Part shown: positions 45,353 to 56,525 of the stretch, piece after piece | Position numbering within the stretch: the first letter of the stretch is position 1 | How the letters are laid out: every line of letters begins with the position of its first letter | Assembly: GCF_949987515.2 (NCBI RefSeq) | Contig: NC_082684.1 | Coordinates: 119,330,080 to 119,394,079 of the forward strand | Direction of reading: 5' to 3' | Origin: Delphinus delphis | Taxonomy: Eukaryota > Chordata > Mammalia > Artiodactyla > Delphinidae | DNA: 64,000 nucleotides | Notes under the pieces: generated by a model | Seen by the model: only the letters and a program-made list of their open reading frames with translations | Databases searched by the model: none | What the model was told of the DNA's origin: nothing | Position numbers and translations under genes: made by a program

Positions 45353-46257
45353 ATGAAAAGGCAGAGTACTATGTACCAGATGAAGGAACAAGATAAAACC
45401 CCAGAAAAACAACTAAATGAAGTGGAGATAGGCAACCTTCCAGAAAAAGAATTCAGAATAATGATAGTGAAGATGATCCAGGACCTCGGAAAAAGAGTGG
45501 AGGCAAAGATCGAGAAGATGCAAGAAATGTTTAACAAAGACCTAGACGAAATAAAGAACAAACAAACAGAGATGAACAATACAATAACTAAAATGAAAAA
45601 TACACTGGAAGGAATCAATTGAAGAATAACTGAGGCAGATGAATGGATAAGTGACTGGGATGACAGAATGGTGGAAATCACTGCCATAGAACAGAATAAA
45701 GAAAAAATAATGAAAATAAATGAAGACAGCCTAAGAGACCTCTGGGACAACATTAAATGCACCAACATTTGCATTATAGGGGTCACAGAAGGAGAAGAGA
45801 GAGAGAAAGGACCCGAGAAAATATCTGAAGAGGTTATAGTTGAAAACTTCCCTAACACGGGAAAGAAAAAAGCCACCCAAGTCCAGGAAGCACAGAGAGC
45901 CCTAGGCAGGATAGACCCAAGGAGAAACATGCTGAGACACATAGTAATCAAATTGAAAAAAATTAAAGACAAAGAAAAATTATTAAAACCAGCAAGGAAA
46001 AAATGACAAATAACATGCAAGGGAACTCCCATAAGGTTAACAGCAGATTTCTCAGCAGAAACTCTACAAGCCAGAAGGGAGTGGCACAATATATTTAAAG
46101 TGATGAAAGGGAAGAACCTACAAGTAAGATTACTCTACCTGGCAAGGATCTCATTCAGATTCGATGGAGAAATCAAAGCTTTACAGACAAGCAAAAGCTA
46201 AGAGAATTCAGCACCACCAAACCAGCTCTACAACAAATGCTAAAGGAACTTCTCTAA
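45353..46257 (+). pseudogene. L1 ORF1 (ORF1p, RNA-binding chaperone), broken
   Basis: ORF1p forms trimers that coat L1 RNA. The frame opens MKRQSTMYQMKEQDKTPEKQ, goes through a heptad-rich coiled-coil stretch (residues about 30-90) and continues into the RRM/CTD part (IIGVTEGEE). A TGA at 45620-45622 and another at 46004-46006 interrupt it, and a single-base loss near 46180 shifts the last part before TAA at 46255-46257. The stretch between the stops keeps the same frame, so decay is recent in L1 terms. Confidence 0.85.
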
Positions 46258-46315
46258 GTGGGAAACACAACAGAAGAAAAGGACCTACAAAAACAAACCC
46301 AAAACAATTAAGAAA

Positions 46316-49300
46316 ATGGTAATAGGAACATACATACCAATAATTACCTTAAACGTGAATGGATTAAATGCTCTAAGCAAAAGACACAGGCTTGCTGAAT
46401 GGATACAAAAACAAGACCCATATATATGCTGTCTACAAGAGACCCATTTCAGACCTAGGAACACATACAGACTGAAAGTGAGGGGATGGAAAAAGGTATT
46501 CCATGCAAATGGAAATCAAAAGAAAGCTGGAGTAGCAATACTCATATCAAACAAAATAGACTTTAAAATAAAGACTATTACAAGAGACAAAGAAGGACAC
46601 TACATAATGACCAAAGGATCAATCCAAGAAAAAGATATAACAATTATAAATATATATGCACCCAATATATGCACCTCAATACATAAGGCAACTGCTAAGA
46701 GCTATAAAAGAGGAAATCGACAGTAACACAATAATAGTGGGGGACTTTAACACCTCACTTACACCAATGGACAAATAATCCACACAGAAAATTAATAAGG
46801 AAAAAAAGGTTTAAATGACACAATAGACCAGAAAGATTTAATCGATATTTATAAGACATTCCATCCAAAAACAGCAGATTACACTTTCTTCTCAAGTGCA
46901 CACAGAATACTCTCCAGGATAGATCACATCTTTGGTCACAAATCAAGCCTCGGTAAATTTAAGAAAATTGAAATCATATCAAGCATCTTTTCTGACCACA
47001 ATGCTATGAGATTAGAAATCAGTTACAGAGAAAAAAAGTAAAAAACACAAACACATGGAGGCTAAACAATATGTTACTAAGTAACCAAGAGATCACTGAA
47101 GAAATCAAAGAGGAAATAAAAAAATACATAGAGACAAATGACAATGAAAAGACAATGATTCAAAACCTATGGGATGCAACAAAAGCAGTTCTAGAGGGAA
47201 GTTTATAGCAATAAAATCTTACCTAAAGAAACAAGAAAAATCTCAAACAAGCAATCTAACTTTACACCTAAAGGAACTAGAGAAAGAAGAACAAACAAAA
47301 TCCAAAGTTGGTAGAAGAAAAGCAATCATAAACATCAGAGCAGAAATAAATGAAATAGAAACAAAGAAAACAATAGCAAAGATCAATAAAACTAAAAGCT
47401 GGTTCTTTGAGAAGATAAAGAAAATGGATAAACCTTTAGCCAGACTCATCAAGAAAAAGAGGGAGAGGACGCAAATCAATAAAATTAGAAATGAAAAAGG
47501 AGAAGTTACAACAGACAAAGCATCCTGAGAGACTACTACAAGCAACTGTATGCCAATAAAATGGACAGCCAAGAAGAAATGGACAAATTCTTAGAAAGGT
47601 ATAAGCTTCCAAGACTGAAAGAGGAAGAAACAGAAAATATGAACAGACCAATCAGAAGTAATGAAATTGAGACTGTGATTAAAAATCTTCCAACAAACAA
47701 AAGCCCTGGACCAGATAGATTCATAGGTGAATTCTATCAAACATTTAGAGAAGAGCTAACACCCATCCTTCTCAAACTCTTCCAAAAAATTGCAGAGGAA
47801 GGAACACTCCCAAACATTCTATGAGGCCACCATCACCCTGATACCAAAACCAGACAAAAATACTATAAAAAAAGAATATTACAGACCAATATCATTGATG
47901 AATATAGATGCAAAAATCCTCAACAAAATATTAGAAAACAGAATCCAACAATACATTAAAAGGATCATACACTGATCAAGTGGGATTTATCCCAGGGATG
48001 CAAGGATTCTTCAATATACTCAAATCAATCAATGTGGTACACCGTAGCAACAAATTGAAGAATAAAAGCCATATGATCATTGCAGTAGATGCAGAAAAAG
48101 CTTTTGACAAAATTCAACACCTATTTATGATAAAAACTGTCCAGAAAGTGGGCATAGAGGGAACCTACCTCAACATAATAAAGGTCATATACGACAAACC
48201 CAGAGCAAACATCATCCTCAATGGTGAAAAACTGAAAGCATTTCCTCTAAAATCAGGAACAAGATGAGGATGTCCACTGTCGCCACTATTATTCAATATA
48301 GTTTTGGAAGTCCTAGCCACGGCAATCAGAGAGGAAAAAGAAATAAAAAGAATCCAAACTGGAAAAGAAGAAGTAAAAATGTCACTGATGGCAGATGACA
48401 TAGTAATATACATAGAAAAACCTAAAGATGCCACCAGAAAACTACTAGAGCTCATCAATGAATTTGGTAAAGTTGCAGGATACAAAGTTAATGCACAGAA
48501 ATCTCTTGCATTCCTATACACTAACAATGAAAGATCAGAACAAGAAATTAAGGAAACAATCCCATCTACCATTGCAATGAAAAGAATAAAATACCTAGGA
48601 ATAAACCTACCTAAGGAAGTAAAAGATCTGTACTCAGAAAATTATAAGACACTGATGAAAGAAATCAAAGATGACACAAACAGATGGAGAGATATACCAT
48701 GTTCTTGGATTGGAAGAATCAATATTGTGAAAATGACTGTATGACCCAAAGCAATCTACAGATTCAATGCAATCCCTATCAAATTACCCATGGCATTTTT
48801 TACAGAACTAGAACAAAATATCTTAAAATTTGTATGGAGACATAGAAGACCCCGAATAGCCAAAGCAATCTTGAGGGAAAAAAACGGAGCTGGAGGAATC
48901 AGACTCCCTGACTTCAGACGATACTACAAAGCTACAGTAATCAAAACAATATGGTACTGGCACAAAAACAGAAATATAGATCAGTGGAACAGGATAGAAA
49001 GCCCAGAAACAAACCCATACACCTATGGTCAACTAATCTATGACAAAGGAGGCAAGGATATGCAATGGAGAAAAGACAGTGTCTTCAATAAGTGGTGCTG
49101 GGAAAACTGGATAGCTACATGTAAAAGGATGAAATTAGAACACTCCCTAACAGCATCCACAAAAATAAACTCAAAATGGATTAAAGACCTAAATGTAAGA
49201 CCAGACACTATAAAACTCTTAGAGGAAAACATAGGAAGAACACTCTTTGACATAAATCACAGCAAGATCTTTTTTGACTGACCTCCTAGAATAATGGAAA

Positions 49301-50104
49301 TAAAAACAAAAATAAACAAATTGGACCTAAAGAAACTTAAAAGCTTTTGCACAGCAAAGGAAACTATAGACAAGATGAAAAGAAGACCCTCAGAATGGGA
49401 GAAAATATTTGCAAACGAATCAACGGACAAAGGATTAATCTCCAAAATATATATGCAGCTCAAGGTTACAAAAAACAAATAACCCAATCAAAAAATGGGT
49501 AGAAGACCTAAATAGACATTTCTCCAAATAAGACATACAGATGGCCAAGAGGCACATGAAAAGCTGCACAACATCACTAATTATTAGAGAAATGCAAATC
49601 AAAACTACAATGAGGTATCACCTCACACCAGTTAGAATGGGCATCATCAGAAAAGCTACAAACAACAAATGCTGGAGAGGGTGTGGAGAAAAGGGAACCC
49701 TCTTGCACTGTTGGTGGGAATGCAAATTGATATAGCCACTATGGAGAACAGTATGGAGGTTCCTCAAAAAATTAAAAACAGAATTACCATATGACCCAGC
49801 AATCCCACTACTGGGCATAAACCCAGAGAAAACCATAATTCAAAATGACACATGCACCCCACTGTTCATTGCAGCAGTATTTACAATAGCCAGGTCATGG
49901 AAGCAACCTAAATGCCCATCGACAGATGGATGGTTAAAGAAGATGTGGTACATATATGCAATGGAATATTACTCAGCCATAAAAAGTAATGAAATTGGGT
50001 CATTTGTAGAGACATGGATGAACCTAGAGACTGTCATACAGAGTGAAGCATGTCAGAAAGAGAAAAACAAATATTGTATATTAACGCATATATGTGGAAT
50101 CTAG
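46316..50104 (+). pseudogene. L1 ORF2 (endonuclease and reverse transcriptase), broken
   Basis: ORF2p nicks target DNA and reverse-transcribes L1 RNA. The N terminus shows apurinic-type endonuclease blocks (TLNVNGLN, CCLQETHF) from 46316. The RT region is spread over several frames: 47561-47824 ([15 protein letters not shown]), 47980-48267 ([14 protein letters not shown]) and 48304-48744. The catalytic [FA]DD block reads MADD at 48388-48399, so its first residue is altered. A C-terminal Cys-rich part lies at 49541-49735 ([19 protein letters not shown]), followed by a TGA. At least five frame changes or stops are visible. The final stop is TAG at 50102-50104. Confidence 0.85.
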
Positions 50105-51020
50105 AAAAATGGTACAGATGAACTGGTTTGCAAGGCAGAAATAGAGACCCAGATGTAGAGAACAAACGTATGGACACCAAGGGGGGAAAGCGGGGCGCTG
50201 GCGGGGATGGTGATAGTGGGATAAATTGGGAGATTGGGATTGACATATATACACTAATATGTATAAAATAGATAACTAATAAGAGCCTGCTGTATAAAAA
50301 ATAAATGAATAAAATAAAATTCAAAAAAGAAAAAAAAGAAAGACAAGTAATCTGGTAAGTGGCTATACCCAGAGACTGGGGGTCCACACCAGCAGGGTAA
50401 GTAAAGGAAATGGCCAAGGGTCCTAATGCAGTGCAAAATCCTATAAAAGTAAAGGAAAGTCTTGCCCATGCAAAGTCATGCCAACAGAGAGCAACATCAT
50501 ACCATAGCTTGCAAGGGAATATCCAATGAGAACAGTACATTCAGAAAAGGCGGCATCTCAGTGAACTGGGATGGCAGTGCCCTGTACACTCTGGCAAACA
50601 GGAGTGAGTGATGACGAAGACAGATGCTGCAAATATTAGGAGGCACTTTACAAAACTGCTTATATTCAACCGTTTTCAACCCCACAGAAACAGGAATTTT
50701 ATCAGGTTCAACTTCAAAATATGATAAAGACAGAAAATAGTAATATTTTAAAATTAAAACATAATATATAAACTTTAAATATGAAATACAACTACATGAA
50801 TAAGTTACATATTTTAAGTAGGCATTTGACTAGTCCACCTACACCATTAAAGACTTTTATATCTAAATTGGTCGTAAAATTTTTAAAAAGCCCTGCTCCC
50901 TGGGAAAGCATGTACGTGGGGCCTTATTTCTGTGACTACTGGGCACTTGGGGAAGAAGGGGCCATGTGTCCTGCTCTACAGACAGCACCAGCCCTTGTCT
51001 TCCCATCTTGACTTGGCTCA

Positions 51021-51040
51021 CTGGCGCCACCTGCTGTGGG
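51021..51040 (-). promoter_or_regulatory. CTCF-type motif, reverse orientation, in ADAMTS17 intron
   Basis: The minus strand reads CCCACAGCAGGTGGCGCCAG, an excellent fit to the CTCF core (CCASYAGRKGGCRS). It points toward the forward motif at 15.74 kb. Motif only; no binding data. Confidence 0.5.
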
Positions 51041-51599
51041 AGACAAACCAGGAAGAAGAGCGGGGTGTCCTCATAGTCCTTCCTGGAGAAAGGGTGCATC
51101 CAGGGTGGGTCAGGTAGTGGTGGGGTTTCTGGGTCCCCAGGAAACTCTGCACAGGCTAACAGAGAAGGATCTGGGATTATGGTCTCGTTCCCATGGGCCC
51201 CCCTGACCATGAGGTCTGCAGACTCTGCCGGCGGGGCAATTAGCCTGGCTGGGTCACTTCCTGCCCAGGAACACCAGGTAGGGTTTCAATGTCTTTTGCA
51301 GGTGTTGTTATTATTTATGTGAAATCAGAGCAAGGGCTCAATCCTATAGATCTACGAAAACCAAATGCAAAATTGACAAGGTCTCTGGCTGGAAAGGATC
51401 AATGACCATTGTAAAACTCAAGAGTTTGGGGTGACCTCAAAGACTAGTCTCCCCTCTGAAAGTTCTTAGCCTTGTTTAACATGTTCTGTGGTTGGGTGGG
51501 GGGAGAGCATTCATGACACCTCATGACACAGAACACTCGCATGCTTGTTCTGTCTGTAAGCTCACCTGTAGGATTCCATGACAGTGTGGAACATTCCAC

Positions 51600-51700
51600 A
51601 ACCATCCCAAGGGGCTGACCTTGGCCACTGAGCTTGATGGGGGTCAGTGTCTTGCCCAAGGTCACAGATTAGTGAGTGGCAGAGGAGCGACAGGACCCCA
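51600..51700 (+). repeat. MIR tail fragment
   Basis: GTCTTGCCCAAGGTCACAGA followed by TTAGTGAGTGGCAGAGG is the conserved MIR tail. Confidence 0.6.
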
Positions 51701-52255
51701 GCTGCCCCATCCCAAGGACTGAATTCCATCCTCCTGTATGAATTAGAGGTTGAACTGGATGGAGCTTCTATGGGAGGCCACGAATCAAAAAACCAGGTCA
51801 CTGCCCAGCTCCACCATTTCTTCATCATCTTTCCCAGCCTGAGTCACTGGTTTTTAATTTTTCAGTCTGTAAACAAACCTGCCGCATGAGATCATGGAGG
51901 GTGTCTCCAAAGTTCTGCAGAGACTCAAGCGTCTGTCCTCATGGCTTTCCAACACCTCTGAGAGGCAGGGCTGGGCCTGGTGAGAGGCTGGGGCTGACCC
52001 TCAGCTGCTGTCGGGGCCATGTGAGACCCTGCAAACTCTGCCCCTGGGATTAGGTTTTACAGAATTTTAGCTGCAGTCCTGGGGGCTGCCATTCACACAG
52101 CTCTGGGCTGTGAATGGCTTGTGCTCACTTGGAAGAACCTTTGAAAATATCGGGTATTTGCTTAGCCAGCCCCACAGAGGCTGCTTCAGAGCATCAGGTG
52201 AGGAGACAGGTTACAGAGTAGCACGTACAGAAACCACCCCATTTTTTCTAATACC

Positions 52256-52284
52256 TGTGTGCGTGTGTGTGTGTGTGTGTGTGT
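52256..52284. repeat. (TG)n microsatellite
   Basis: About 14 TG units with one C interruption, in the ADAMTS17 intron; a likely polymorphic marker. Confidence 0.95.
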
Positions 52285-52584
52285 ACCTATATAAAAGTTT
52301 GGAAGACAAACCATTAAAAAAATTTACTGTGCTGTCATCTGTTTTGTAGGACTAGTTTTTCTCTTGTGTCTTCCCAAGCAAGATAGAATTACCTATGTAA
52401 TTAAAAATAAAAGTGGAAAATTCCACCAATGACCCTTTGGTGCAGCTGCCACCTTCCAGGCCTGCTGCATTTTCATTTGAGCCGAGTTGGTGCCTAGCCT
52501 GCCCCTGGCCTAAAATCCATGCATAACTACCCACTCCTTGGCCGGAGTTTCAGCAGGACAGTGGCGACAGGACAGGCCTGTCAG

Positions 52585-52760
52585 TATGCTGCATCCCCCT
52601 TTACTAGCTGTGTGACCTCGGGCAAGTTACTTAACCTATACGAGCCCCAGCTTCTTTATTTGTAGCTTGAGGATAATAAAATCTTTTTTGCAGGATGATT
52701 TCCAGGATTAGAGACAGCTTAGAGCAGGTGCCTAGCAGGGAGTCTGGGAAGGACAAACGC
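52585..52760 (+). repeat. MIR-family SINE
   Basis: TAGCTGTGTGACCTCGGGCA, AGTTACTTAACCTATACGAG and the GGATAATAAAATC end are the MIR core and tail in order. Confidence 0.8.
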
Positions 52761-53435
52761 TGCTACAATTATTAACAACAATAAGCACACGGCCAAGAGC
52801 AGAGAGAGCTGGCCGGGGGTCCCTGGAGGCCGGGAAGGCGCCCTGAGTCACCTGGCCTGCTTAGCTCTCCCTGGGCTGCCATGCCGGTCACCAGGCAGGT
52901 GTGGACATCCACCTTTGCCAGGAGCACAATTAGAGATTGATTTGGCCCTGAAGACACACGTGATTCCAGAGAGGCTGCAGGGCTGCATCCTCCTTGTAAC
53001 CTGAGCTCGCTGCATTAAGGGTAGCACAGGCACAGACAATGAATCTCACCTCCGTCGGCCTCCCCTCAGCCTCCACTTTAATTCAACAGTGAGGAGACGG
53101 CAGTGTCTCCTGATAGCATCGAATTAGCCCCTAAGCGTTGCTGTGAAGTCATTTTTCAGGCTTTTAAAATCTAAGCAAATAGATGTATTAAAAAACAGAT
53201 CTGGTCTTCTTTGAAGCACACTGTCACTGTTGGGTAGTTTTTTCAAGCCACTCATGACATTAACATTTAATGTGGTTCCCTGAGACTCAGGAAGCCAAGA
53301 TAAAATGGAGCAGTAATAAATCCGCCAGGAAAGCTCCTTGCCAGATGACCTGGAATAAGTGCAGCCCCCTCTCCAGCAAGTGCCTGCAGCTGCACATCAC
53401 ACACAAGGTCTGGGGACCTGCCACCCATCCCATGG

Positions 53436-53482
53436 GTGATGATGATGATGATGATGGTGGTGATGGTAGTAGTAACAGCAGC
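53436..53482. repeat. (GAT)n-type trinucleotide repeat with GGT/AGT variants
   Basis: Six GAT units followed by GGTGGTGATGGTAGTAGT. It creates the Asp/Met-run open frames seen on both strands, which are not genes. Confidence 0.9.
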
Positions 53483-54430
53483 AGGGTCCACCTTTTGCCT
53501 GCCTCCCGGTGCCGGGCACTGGGCTCACACCTATTCTCATGAGTCCTCATTAATCTTCACACTAACAGCTGCTGTGGCAGGGCCAGGTGCTCAGAACACA
53601 GTAGGTGCAGAATACATGCGCACAGACTGCAGGAATAGTGTCTGCGGGGCACAGCACCGCCTGCAGAGAGGTGGAGCGTGAGGCTCAGAGGGTCCACGGT
53701 CTTCCCCATGATGTAGCCCCCGGGCCTCCCATCCCAGCTGCTGCCCGGAGGCCTGCACTCCTCTGGAGCCACGCGGCTCTCCAGCAGGGAGGAACCAGGC
53801 CTCTGTCACCATGTGGAGGCCCAGCGCTGATGACATGCTCCACCATGGCGTGGACCCCCTCCTCTTCACTTCTCCCAGCTGTAAAATCACGACTATAAAT
53901 GACACCAGATTCCAAAGGGATGTTTTGAGAATTAGCTAAAGGAAGTTGTAAAAATCTTGGGAAGAGGAAAACGTGACAGGAATATTTAATACACACATGA
54001 GCGTTGGCTCCTACAGAGTGGAGGACGGGCAGGGGCTCCCTGCACAGGCTCTGGGGTAAGCAGGAATAGGGTTAGGGTGAAATAATGCAAAGATGAACCC
54101 TCACTGCACAGTGTGCCCACCCTATGCTCTCACAGAGCCATCCTCTGAGGGGCCAGCCTGCCTCTGAGGGGCAGCATGGGACAGCCCCCCATGACAGTCA
54201 GGGGGGCAGGGAACCCCCTACGGGAACTCCGTTTTCTGCTCGTGTCTGAAAGGTACTAGGCTGGTAAAATGTCAAAAGCTCCTCAAAAGCATTTTTGACA
54301 GATTTCCCGCAAAACTTGGCACGAGCAATGCAAATCTCGGAAGCTGTTGAAACCTCAAATAGTAGGCTTAAACAATGATGAAAATCCCCACCGTCTTTGC
54401 TCCAGCCTTGAAACTGTAAATGCTTTCTTA

Positions 54431-54431
<1 letters not shown>

Positions 54432-54471
<40 letters not shown>

Positions 54472-54472
54472 C
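54432..54472. repeat. (CA)n microsatellite
   Basis: About 18 AC units, one GC interruption near the end. Intronic. Confidence 0.95.
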
Positions 54473-54820
54473 TTCCCCCTTCAACTCATACTTTCTTTCA
54501 AACTGTTTTTGAAATCCTCAAATCCTTGAATCCTATCCTCAGCCTTAGCTTTGGGCTCCCCTCAAACTCTCTGAATTCGCAGCCTGCTGACCTACAGGTT
54601 CTGGTTGGAACGTTATAGTTAGGGAACCAGAAGGCCCAGGTGACTCCCCATGACTTGCAAGGGCTGGCTATCCCAAGAGCTCTTATTTCTTGCTTCAGAT
54701 GGGCGCCAGGAGCACAGAGAAGGCTACAGGAGCTGTCTCACTGCCTCCCCTCGGGCAGGAGCTGCTACCAGTTTCGTAACTTAGCTCTCCCAGCTTATCA
54801 GAGACTGTTTGAAAGACCCT

Positions 54821-54853
54821 CCTCCCCACCCCCCACCCCCCCCCCCACCCCCC
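54821..54853 (-). repeat. C-run tract; G-quadruplex-prone on the ADAMTS17 RNA strand
   Basis: Runs of 4 to 12 C separated by single A residues. On the minus strand (the pre-mRNA sense) this is at least four G-runs with 1-nt loops, the pattern that folds into a quadruplex. Confidence 0.7.
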
Positions 54854-55049
54854 GCTGCAGAAGGATGTTCTACATGCCCAGCAAATACTGCACAACCGTC
54901 TCCTGCCCTGAGCCATGCTGTCATCACGCGAGCCCCAGGTCAGGGCACGTGCTGTTTCATGGGGTCCACACCACATTCAAAGAACTCATCTCCTGTGACA
55001 CAAATATTTTACAGGCCTGTGTAAGAAATGCAATTCTGATCAGAGATAA

Positions 55050-55215
55050 GAGACCTGTGACTGTACTGGATGATGATGGTGAAGAAAATGATGATAAAAA
55101 TGAGCACCTATGCCAAGCACTGCACTAAGTGCTTTACATGGATGCCCTAGGAGGTAGGTACCCCTAAACTCATCTGACAGAGGATGATGCTGGTTCAAGG
55201 TTAGATGAGGTCACT
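55050..55215 (+). repeat. MIR-family fragment
   Basis: ATGAGCACCTATGCCAAGCA, CTGCACTAAGTGCTTTACAT and a decayed tail follow the MIR order. Confidence 0.6.
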
Positions 55216-55495
55216 GCAGAACAGGGACGTGCACCTGTGTTGTCCTGACCATGTGCCCTGCTCTGAGGTCGCTGATAGCGTGTGTTGAAACCAAAGTGTT
55301 CCTTAGGGATGACAGCTTCTCTGATTCAATGGTCATGTCTAGGCAGTGGTTAAAACTTAGACTGGCATGTGGGGGAGGCATCCCCACTCTCTGATCTCTC
55401 ATTCCACACTAAGGCAGCTGATTTGAGGAAGGACACTAGGTGAATGGAGGGGCAGCAGGGAAATGGAGGGGGCAAAGGCATTGGCCTTTAGACTG

Positions 55496-55670
55496 CAGCT
55501 GACCCTTGAACAACTCGGGGGTTATTCTAAGTGTAGAATACGTATCCCCAGTTCCTCTGCAACTGAGGATGCAACCCCGGACCACGTACACTGTAGAATT
55601 TACTATTGAAAAATACCCACGTATAAGTGGACCCATGCAGTTTAAACCTACGTTGTACAAGGGTCAACTG
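55496..55670. mobile_element. MER2-like Tigger MITE with matching terminal inverted repeats
   Basis: It starts CAGCTGACCCTTGAACAAC and ends GTTGTACAAGGGTCAACTG, which are imperfect reverse complements (17 of 19). Inside, CCCACGTATAAGTGGACCCA fits the TcMar-Tigger MER2 family. At 175 bp it is an internally deleted, non-autonomous copy. A TA target duplication is not obvious. Confidence 0.75.
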
Positions 55671-56344
55671 CATTCAGTTCACTCCCATGCAGGCACCTCT
55701 CCTGGCAATTTCTGGGGACCCACTGCTCTACAACCAGTTCATTTCTCTCATCTGAGCAGGTGTGGGCCCTGGACTTTAACTCCATGACCCAGTGGCAGGC
55801 TCTGTTCACCCACACAAAATGCTCCAGACCAAGGGGGTATCTGCCCCCTCTCCCTCCTGCCCTACCCAGAAAAGTACTTAAGTTTGATGACCCTCCGTTC
55901 ACTGCGGCTTACACTCCCAAGAGTAGTACGGAATGGAGGATTTGCTGATCCCTATCTGCATGCAGAGTGCTGACTGCCTGTGTTGTATGGTTTCACAGTC
56001 CCAGAAAAGGGCCCTAATGTCCCCAGTGTCTCTTATGTTTGCTCCTGGATGCTCAAGTTTCTTTTATTAAGGACTCAACTTTTTATTTCACAAAGAAGGG
56101 GAGACAACATGCATGATCTCCTATAGAGACAACAGATTTATACCACAGTGTAAATGATTAATACAAAGCCCTTGGGAGAGAAGGTTTTGATTGGTGGGCT
56201 GGAGAGAGAGTAGATAAATACTTGACTTTACAACAAGCTTATGCCTATGATGGTTAGACCTGAGGCATATAACAGTTCATCTACTTCCCATTTCAAATTA
56301 GAAACCTAAGCCTCTGACATTATTATGTACCTGAAGGAAAGGTG

Positions 56345-56525
56345 GATTAAGAGCCAAAAGGCAAGGACCAGACTCCTAGCCCTTCCATTTACTAGTTGTG
56401 TGACCTCAAGAAAAAAGTCACGTTGCCACTCTGAGCCTCAGTTTCTTCACCTGTAAAATGGGGATAGGGTCAAATGGGAGAATGTGAGTGAAAGTGTTTT
56501 ATAAATTCTAAAGCACTGGTGAATG
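56345..56525 (+). repeat. MIR-family SINE, well preserved
   Basis: CATTTACTAGTTGTGTGACC, CTCTGAGCCTCAGTTTCTTC and ACCTGTAAAATGGGGATAGG are near-consensus MIR core and tail. Confidence 0.85.

Larger units (their letters stand above)
44475..50344 (+). mobile_element. Nearly full-length L1, defective, 13-bp TSD, antisense in ADAMTS17
   Basis: The element runs from a 5' UTR (GGTTCAAGATGGCAGAGTAG) through ORF1, ORF2 and a 3' UTR to an A-rich tail at 50315-50344, about 5.9 kb. The TSD AAGTAATCTGGTA lies at 44462-44474 and 50345-50357, so both ends are certain. It lies opposite to the host gene's transcription, the common surviving orientation for intronic L1. Both ORFs carry stops and frameshifts, so it cannot retrotranspose by itself. 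Confidence 0.95.

Noticed and set aside
45319..46089. 256-codon open frame on the minus strand
   Set aside because: It is the antisense shadow of L1 ORF1; the plus strand carries the recognisable ORF1 protein.
53436..53550. Asp/Met-rich and Ile-rich small frames
   Set aside because: Produced by the GAT trinucleotide repeat on both strands.
54640..55128. 162-codon plus-strand frame with a Pro-run
   Set aside because: The Pro-run comes from the C-tract and the end from an MIR; it lies in an intron, antisense to ADAMTS17, without splice evidence.
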